Shown: positions 13,060 to 17,974 of the stretch, one piece after another
Layout: each line of letters begins with the position of its first letter
Numbering within the stretch: position 1 is the stretch's first letter
Assembly (NCBI GenBank): GCA_031404635.1
Contig: JANNHY010000333.1
Location: 1 to 21,680, forward strand
DNA length: 21,680 nt
From: JAENVT01 sp031404635
GTDB lineage: Bacteria > Actinomycetota > Acidimicrobiia > Acidimicrobiales > Ilumatobacteraceae
Direction of reading: 5' to 3'
The notes under the pieces: model-generated
The model's input: only the letters and a program-made list of their open reading frames with translations
The model's database searches: none
Told to the model about the DNA's origin: nothing
Program-made: the position numbers and the translations under genes

Positions 13060-13320
13060 ATGAGCAGAGCGAGCGGTTTGCAGCGGTGCTGCGGTGCCAG
13101 TGGGTTGCCCCACCGGCACCGGCGCCCAATCGCTGTGTCGAGGGTTTGCCGCCGCACCTCGACACCACCGATTGGTTCCGCCCGCTATGAAGGTTCCGTC
13201 GGACCCTTCGCACCGTTGCACCTGATATATCGGACAGTGAGCGATCGACTTGAGTCGGCCTTGAGGAATCGTCGGCGCGTCGGCGGTAATGGCGTAAAAC
13301 CGTGACGGAGCGGTAACACT
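13060..13320 (+). other. Palindrome-rich gap before the mutase gene
   Basis: Besides the two hairpins at 13093-13175, this 261-base gap has a third near 13190-13208 (AAGGTTCC, 3-nt loop, GGACCCTT, one mismatch), the self-complementary octamer GATATATC, and CGACT-TG-AGTCG. It may be the 5' leader of the mutase gene. I find no B12 riboswitch core, no TANNNT element near the start and no convincing reading frame. Confidence 0.4.
13093..13175 (+). terminator. Two consecutive large hairpins downstream of aat
   Basis: Hairpin one: GGTGCC-a-GTGGG (13093-13104), loop TTGC, CCCAC-c-GGCACC (13109-13120), 11 pairs. Hairpin two: CCAATCG (13126-13132) pairs with CGATTGG (13169-13175), and inside it TGTCGAGG (13136-13143) pairs with CCTCGACA (13157-13164). 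Neither is followed by a T-run. They most likely end the dehydrogenase-aat transcript; since the stems read the same on both strands, strand is not certain. Confidence 0.5.
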
Positions 13321-15288
13321 TTGACGATGCCAAAAGGAGTCGACCGACCGAACCGCGACGATCCGTGGCTGATGCGGACCTATTCGGGGCATTCGACCGC
13401 GAGAGCAACCAACGACCTGTATCGGGCCAATCTGGCCAGGGGACAAACGGGGCTGTCGGTCGCTTTCGACCTTCCGACGCAGGCCGGGTACGACCCCGAC
13501 GATCCGTTGGCGCACGGAGAGGTCGGCAAGGTCGGCGTTCCCGTCGCCCATCTCGGGCACATGCGGACACTGCTCGAGGGCATCCCGCCGGCGGAGATGA
13601 ACACGTCGATGACGATCAATTCGACCGCGGCGTGGCTGCTGGCGCTGTACGTCGCCAACGCAGAGTCGCAAGGCGTTGCGGCCGATGAGCTGCGCGGCAC
13701 GACCCAGAACGACATCGTCAAGGAGTACCTGTCGCGGGGCACGTACATCTTCCCGCCGGCCGAGTCGCGCCGGTTGATCGTCGACATGGTCGCCTGGTGC
13801 GCGCACCACGCACCGAAGTGGAATCCGATCAACGTGTGCAGCTACCACCTGCAAGAGGCCGGGGCGACGCCGGTACAGGAAATCGCCTATGCGCTGGCCA
13901 CGGCAATCGGTGTGCTCGACGCGGTCCGCGACTCGGGTCAGGTCGAACCGGCGAAGTTCGCCCAGGTCTACGGGTCGATTTCGTTTTTCGTCAACGCCGG
14001 CATCCGCTTCGTGGAGGAGGTCTGCAAATTGCGGGCGTTCACCGAGCTGTGGGATCGCATCGGTCTCGAACGCTACGGCGTGACCGACGAGCGAGCCCGC
14101 AGGTTCCGCTACGGGGTGCAGGTCAACTCGCTCGGTCTCACCGAGGCCCAGCCGGAGAACAACGTGCAGCGCATCGTGCTGGAGATGCTGGCGGTCACGC
14201 TGTCGAAGCGGGCCAGGGCGCGTTCGATCCAACTACCGGCATGGAACGAGGCGCTCGGGTTGCCCCGGCCGTGGGACCAGCAGTGGTCGTTGCGGATTCA
14301 ACAGGTGCTGGCGTTCGAGAGCGACTTGTTGGAGTACGACGACCTGTTCGACGGCTCGGTGGTCGTCGAGGCCCGAACAATCGAGCTGCGCGACGCGGCA
14401 TGGACCGAGCTCGACGAGGTGCTCCATTTGGGTGGCGCGTTCGAGGCGATCGACGAGTTGAAGGGCAGGCTGGTGCGCTCGATGGTCGAACGCACCCGGC
14501 GCATCGAATCCGGCGAGCAACGCGTCGTCGGTGTGAACGTGTTCACCGAGACCGCCGAATCGCCTCTCGCCACGCCGGGCAACATCTTGACCGTCGATCC
14601 GGCGGTCGAGGCAGAAGCGATTGCCGACGTGCGCGCCTGGCGAGCCGAGCGCGACGACGACGTGGTCATGACTGCGCTCGCCGCACTGACCACCGCAGCC
14701 GCCGGCGGGACCAACATCATGGAGCCGTCGATCGCCCTGGCCAAGGCGGGTGGCACGACCGGCGAGTGGGCGACAGCATTGCGCAGCGTGTTCGGCGAGT
14801 ACCGGGCTCCGACCGGTGTAGCGGCGGCGGCGGGTCGTCGCGGCGGTGACCTGGCCGCGATCGCCGAGCGGATGAAGGCGATGGCTGGTGGCCCGCCGCG
14901 GCTGCTCGTCGCCAAGCCGGGCCTCGACGGTCACTCCAACGGCGCCGAGCAGATTGCGGTTGCCGCTCGCGACTCCGGCATGGAGGTCGTGTACTCGGGC
15001 ATCCGCCTCACCCCTGAGCAGATCGTCGCCTCGGCGCGCGACGAAGACCCCGATGTGATCGGGCTGTCGATCCTCAGCGGGTCGCACCTGCAACTGGTGC
15101 CGAAAATAGTGCGGTTACTGCGCGAGGCAGGCGTCGAGGCACCTGTCATCGTCGGCGGGATCATCCCCGAAGACGACCGGGCCACGCTCAGTGCAGCCGG
15201 CGTTGCCGCCATCTACACCCCGAAGAACTTCCAGATGGCCAAGATCATGGCCGACATCGCCGACCTTGCGGTGCTCCACCGCGCCTGA
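13321..15288 (+). CDS. ecm: Ethylmalonyl-CoA mutase-like adenosylcobalamin enzyme (Ecm/MeaA)
   Basis: A 655-residue B12-dependent mutase with substrate and cobalamin domains in one chain. The N-terminal TIM-barrel part has MRTYSGHSTARATNDLYRAN, GQTGLSVAFDLPTQAGYDPD and MNTSMTINSTAAWLLALY. The GHST motif and the text around it match Ecm/MeaA of Streptomyces; methylmalonyl-CoA and isobutyryl-CoA mutases have GFGTAE there. The C-terminal B12 domain (about 525-655) has the DxHxxG motif in PGLDGHSNGAEQIA (cobalt ligand near H538), then GLSILSGSH and VGGIIPEDD. Ecm converts ethylmalonyl-CoA to methylsuccinyl-CoA in the ethylmalonyl-CoA pathway. The TTG at 13321 has GGAG 10 nt upstream; ATG at 13327 is the alternative. 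Assigning it as Ecm rather than another acyl-CoA mutase is from remembered motifs. Confidence 0.82.
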   Translation: MTMPKGVDRPNRDDPWLMRTYSGHSTARATNDLYRANLARGQTGLSVAFDLPTQAGYDPDDPLAHGEVGKVGVPVAHLGHMRTLLEGIPPAEMNTSMTINSTAAWLLALYVANAESQGVAADELRGTTQNDIVKEYLSRGTYIFPPAESRRLIVDMVAWCAHHAPKWNPINVCSYHLQEAGATPVQEIAYALATAIGVLDAVRDSGQVEPAKFAQVYGSISFFVNAGIRFVEEVCKLRAFTELWDRIGLERYGVTDERARRFRYGVQVNSLGLTEAQPENNVQRIVLEMLAVTLSKRARARSIQLPAWNEALGLPRPWDQQWSLRIQQVLAFESDLLEYDDLFDGSVVVEARTIELRDAAWTELDEVLHLGGAFEAIDELKGRLVRSMVERTRRIESGEQRVVGVNVFTETAESPLATPGNILTVDPAVEAEAIADVRAWRAERDDDVVMTALAALTTAAAGGTNIMEPSIALAKAGGTTGEWATALRSVFGEYRAPTGVAAAAGRRGGDLAAIAERMKAMAGGPPRLLVAKPGLDGHSNGAEQIAVAARDSGMEVVYSGIRLTPEQIVASARDEDPDVIGLSILSGSHLQLVPKIVRLLREAGVEAPVIVGGIIPEDDRATLSAAGVAAIYTPKNFQMAKIMADIADLAVLHRA

Positions 15289-15292
15289 CGGG

Positions 15293-15997
15293 TCAGCGGG
15301 TGGCGGGGACTGGAAGGTTGGCGTCGACCCAGCGTTCGAGGGCCGGGCCGGTTTCGAAGCTGGTGATCAACGCGTACCGGGGGGCGTTGCCGTTGTGCAC
15401 CACGACGTGCCACAACCGCTGCGTGTCGACAACGAACCGTGACCCGCGATGCAGCGGCACCCGGATCTCGGTGGCCAGGTCGGGCAGGCCGTCGGGGCCG
15501 TTGTCCATCAGCAGCATGTAGCTGTCGGGGTTGTCGGTGAGTTCGAGCCACGAACGAACCACCCAGCCCTCGTCGTCGGGGTTGAAGCGGTTGTTGTCGT
15601 CGCGGTGGATGGAGTGGATGGCCTGCTGGCGGGTCTGCGGTTCGAGCTTGATCACCCGCACCCGACCGAAGTTGGCGCCGACGCCGTCGACATACGCTCT
15701 CATGGTCGGCGACAAGGCCGCGTTCGACGTCCATTGGGCGTCTTTGTCGGTCTTGCCCTTGTCCCAGAAGCCACGGCAGTCGAGTTCGCCATCGGCCGAC
15801 GCCAGCGGAGCGAAGTTGGTGTCGCCGCCGCTCTTCCAGTCGAGGTATTCGAGGGCCAGCCACTCCTCGGAGGGAACGTCGAAGTCGGCGGCGGCGAGGG
15901 CGACGAAACCGGTCTCGGCCAGCACCGCCATGCGCCGGTGCCCGGAGTGCAGCGGGACCTGCACGCTCCAGTGATCCTCGGTGGGCCAGAAGCTCAT
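15293..15997 (-). CDS. Putative Fe(II)/2-oxoglutarate dioxygenase (aspartyl/asparaginyl hydroxylase-like)
   Basis: The 234-residue protein is not one I can name with certainty. Its middle and C-terminal parts look like a double-stranded beta-helix with a facial triad: H131-x-D133 in SIHRDDNNRFNP, H197 in QRLWHVVVHNG, and R207 in PRYALITSF, placed where 2-oxoglutarate enzymes bind the cosubstrate. The spacing (about 64 residues from HxD to the distal His, then Arg 10 later) suits that family. The N-terminal third has no recognisable motif. A small-molecule or peptide hydroxylase is possible, as is a cupin-like protein. The ATG at 15997 is chosen because TAGGCT lies 7 nt upstream. It converges with the mutase gene, 4 bases between stops. 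Confidence 0.6.
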   Translation of the reverse strand: MSFWPTEDHWSVQVPLHSGHRRMAVLAETGFVALAAADFDVPSEEWLALEYLDWKSGGDTNFAPLASADGELDCRGFWDKGKTDKDAQWTSNAALSPTMRAYVDGVGANFGRVRVIKLEPQTRQQAIHSIHRDDNNRFNPDDEGWVVRSWLELTDNPDSYMLLMDNGPDGLPDLATEIRVPLHRGSRFVVDTQRLWHVVVHNGNAPRYALITSFETGPALERWVDANLPVPATR

Positions 15998-16010
15998 GGC
16001 CAAGAGCCTA
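15998..16010 (-). promoter_or_regulatory. Putative leaderless -10 element that includes the stop codon of the upstream LysM gene
   Basis: On the minus strand TAGGCT (16010 to 16005) is followed by 7 nt and the ATG at 15997. Its first three bases are the TAG stop of the LysM lipoprotein gene. Confidence 0.45.
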
Positions 16011-16364
16011 CGTGGTCGCCGGCGTCGTATCCGGTGTGGGCAGCGTGTCGTACACCACCGCGCCGGTAGGGATCTGCAGCTCTTGACCGGCTTGGATGTC
16101 GTCGGCATTGGGGATGTTGTTGAGCGACATCAGGTCGGTGATGCGCACCTGGAAGGCTCTGGCGATGTTGCCCAAGGTGTCGCCGCGCTTGACGATGTAG
16201 AACCTCTGCACGGTGGTGGTCGTGATGTAGATCGTGGTGGTCGACGAGGTCGTGACGATCGGTGGCAGCGTCGACACGGCCTGCTCGTCGTCGCCGCACG
16301 ATGCCGCGGCTATCGGAAACACGGCCGCCGCCCCGACCAGCACCAAGACCCTCGTCCCCCTCAC
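16008..16364 (-). CDS. LysM-domain lipoprotein
   Basis: A 118-residue exported protein. Residues 1-22 form a signal peptide ending in AAS before C23, an acceptable lipobox, so the protein is probably acylated and anchored on the outer face of the membrane. A Thr-rich linker (31-52) leads to one LysM domain (about 54-99) with YIVKRGDTLGNIARAF, LNNIPNADDIQAGQELQIP. LysM binds N-acetylglucosamine-containing glycans such as peptidoglycan. No catalytic domain is attached. The GTG at 16364 is chosen over the longer frame (to 16406) because it begins a proper signal peptide and TAGCAT lies 7 nt upstream. It is divergent from the alpha/beta hydrolase with 57 bases between starts. Confidence 0.85.
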   Translation of the reverse strand: MRGTRVLVLVGAAAVFPIAAASCGDDEQAVSTLPPIVTTSSTTTIYITTTTVQRFYIVKRGDTLGNIARAFQVRITDLMSLNNIPNADDIQAGQELQIPTGAVVYDTLPTPDTTPATT

Positions 16365-16377
16365 GGCTGGGATGCTA
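16365..16377 (-). promoter_or_regulatory. Putative leaderless -10 element of the LysM lipoprotein gene
   Basis: On the minus strand TAGCAT (16377 to 16372) is followed by 7 nt and the GTG at 16364. Confidence 0.5.
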
Positions 16378-16408
16378 TGCGGGTTCGGCCCCGACTTCCA
16401 CGGCACCC

Positions 16409-16421
16409 TACGCTGGGCGCC
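16409..16421 (+). promoter_or_regulatory. Putative leaderless -10 element of the hydrolase-AddBA operon
   Basis: TACGCT (16409-16414) is followed by 7 nt and the ATG at 16422. The downstream genes are so tightly packed that this may drive all four. Confidence 0.5.
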
Positions 16422-17330
16422 ATGCCGACGGGCGAGTTTCCAGGCGCAATTGCGCCCGCACGGCAGTACAGCTTCGACGTCGGCGGGCTCGGTCTAGCTA
16501 TCCACGAGTGGGGCAACGAGGCTGATCAGCCGCTATTTTTGGTCCACGGCGGGTTTGATTTCAGCCGCACCTACGAGGTCTTCGCCCCCAAGCTGGCAGC
16601 CGCCGGATGGCGGGTGGTGGCCTGGGACCAACGCGGCCACGGCGACAGCGATCACGCCCCTTTATACGGCTGGGATGCCGATATCCGCGACGCGATGGCG
16701 GTGATGGATGCCGTCACCCAACGGCCTGCGCCGGTGATCGGGCATTCCAAGGGTGGGTCATTGATGATCCAGTTGGCCGACGCCCAGCCATACCGCTTCA
16801 GCCATCTGGTCAACCTCGATGGGCTGCCGTCGAAGCGCCGCGTGCCCGACGTCGCCGAGCACGAACGCACCCGGATGGTCGCCAGCGAGATCTCCGGTTG
16901 GCTCGACCACCGCCGCCGCAGCGCCGACCTGACCCGTCACCCGGGCACGATCGAGGAGTTGGCCAGCCGCCGCGGGCGGATGAACCCTCGCCTGTCGTTC
17001 GAGTGGCTGTGCCACCTCGTCACGGTGGGTGGACGTCACGACCCGGACGGTTGGCGCTGGAAGATCGATGCCTCGATGCGCTTCGGCGGGTTCGGCCCGT
17101 GGCGGCCGGAGTGGACAGTGACTCGCTTGCCGGGCCTCGGCATGCCGTTCCTCGGGGTGCTCGGTTCGGAACTGGAAGAGATGGGCTGGGGCACCGTGCC
17201 GCAGCATCTCAGCGGATTCCTGCCCGAGGGCGGCCGCCTGGAGTTACTCGATGGCGTCGGCCATTTCGTGCACATCGAGAAGCCCGACCTGGTCGCGGCC
17301 ATGGTCCTCGAGTTCCTGGGGTCGCCATGA
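16422..17330 (+). CDS. Alpha/beta-hydrolase fold protein
   Basis: A 302-residue alpha/beta hydrolase. The oxyanion region is FLVHGGFDFS (39-48), the strand-4 motif is AWDQRGHGDSDHAP, and the nucleophile elbow is VIGHSKGGS with S109. The catalytic His is H281 in GVGHFVHIEKPD. The acid residue is not obvious but could lie around 245-255. A cap region (about 140-215) sits between the nucleophile strand and the C-terminal part. The substrate cannot be predicted from sequence. It is the first gene of a tight run: its stop overlaps the next ATG as ATGA, and the AddB-like and AddA-like genes follow. Confidence 0.88.
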   Translation: MPTGEFPGAIAPARQYSFDVGGLGLAIHEWGNEADQPLFLVHGGFDFSRTYEVFAPKLAAAGWRVVAWDQRGHGDSDHAPLYGWDADIRDAMAVMDAVTQRPAPVIGHSKGGSLMIQLADAQPYRFSHLVNLDGLPSKRRVPDVAEHERTRMVASEISGWLDHRRRSADLTRHPGTIEELASRRGRMNPRLSFEWLCHLVTVGGRHDPDGWRWKIDASMRFGGFGPWRPEWTVTRLPGLGMPFLGVLGSELEEMGWGTVPQHLSGFLPEGGRLELLDGVGHFVHIEKPDLVAAMVLEFLGSP

Positions 17331-17971
17331 CGATCACGATGCTGCGACACAACAAGATCGACCTGGCACTGCACCGCCTCGATGCTGGTGCCGGCTCGAC
17401 GCTGTTGCTGCTGCACGGCCTCGGCGAATCGTCACCGACCACCACCCCGCAGTGGGCGACGCAGTGGCCGGGACCGGTGGCGGCCCTCGACTTCACCGGC
17501 CACGGTCGTTCCACCGTTCCGCCGGGTGGCGGCTATACCGCCGAGATCGTGCTGGCCGACGCCGACGTCGCCCTGGCCGAAGTTGGCACGGCAACGGTGG
17601 TCGGTCGCGGTCTCGGGGCCTACGTGGCGCTGATGCTGGCCGGGGCCCGCCCGCAGCAGGTGCGTGGCGCGGTGCTGTGTGACGGGCCGGGATTGGCCGG
17701 CGGTGCCATCGGGCCGACGTCGCAGAGCTTCGTGACCCTGGCGCCGAGCCCTCATCCGCCCGACCCGTACGCGCTGTTCGAGCTGTCACGCGACCTTCGC
17801 CCACCCGACTACGCGACGCTGTTCGTGCGCATGGCAGTCGAGTCATCGGGTCTCGACGAGCCGATCGCCGTCGCCGCGGTGGTGCGCCCACCGTGGCTGG
17901 CGGCCGTGGTCGACGAACTCGGGGTGATGACCTGCCCCGTGCGCGACGCCTTGGCGATGTACGGCGGCTGA
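17327..17971 (+). CDS. Alpha/beta-hydrolase-like protein lacking the catalytic Ser (probable pseudoenzyme)
   Basis: The 214-residue product has the first half of an alpha/beta hydrolase: LLLLHGLGESS (26-36), ALDFTGHGRSTVPPGG (53-68) and an elbow reading VVGRGLGAYVALMLAG (91-106). The nucleophile position of GxSxG is Gly (G95), and the preceding His common in this family is Arg. The protein ends at about 214 residues with no recognisable C-terminal acid or HxxP-type His, so it appears shortened as well as inactive. The reading frame is intact and coupled to its neighbour by ATGA overlap, and the next gene starts 3 bases after its stop. A binding or structural role for the adjacent hydrolase or nuclease is possible but unproven. 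Confidence 0.75.
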   Translation: MTITMLRHNKIDLALHRLDAGAGSTLLLLHGLGESSPTTTPQWATQWPGPVAALDFTGHGRSTVPPGGGYTAEIVLADADVALAEVGTATVVGRGLGAYVALMLAGARPQQVRGAVLCDGPGLAGGAIGPTSQSFVTLAPSPHPPDPYALFELSRDLRPPDYATLFVRMAVESSGLDEPIAVAAVVRPPWLAAVVDELGVMTCPVRDALAMYGG

Positions 17972-17974
17972 CCG

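Noticed and set aside
13062..13190. A short frame in another phase giving a Cys/Trp/Pro-containing peptide that ends in DTTDWFRPL
   Set aside because: It has no good start codon, it coincides with two strong inverted repeats, and its third-position GC is lower than that of the neighbours. It might be a remnant but cannot be supported.
13060..13305. An 81-codon plus-strand reading frame starting right after the aat stop (TAGATG)
   Set aside because: The product is Arg-rich with no domain features, the region is full of hairpins, and third-position composition does not look coding.
13060..13320. Cobalamin riboswitch upstream of the B12-dependent mutase
   Set aside because: No B12-box-like sequence or GCCACTG core is visible on either strand.
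12640..14232. A 530-codon minus-strand frame covering aat and the mutase
   Set aside because: It is Arg/His/Asp-rich shadow sequence opposite two well-supported genes.
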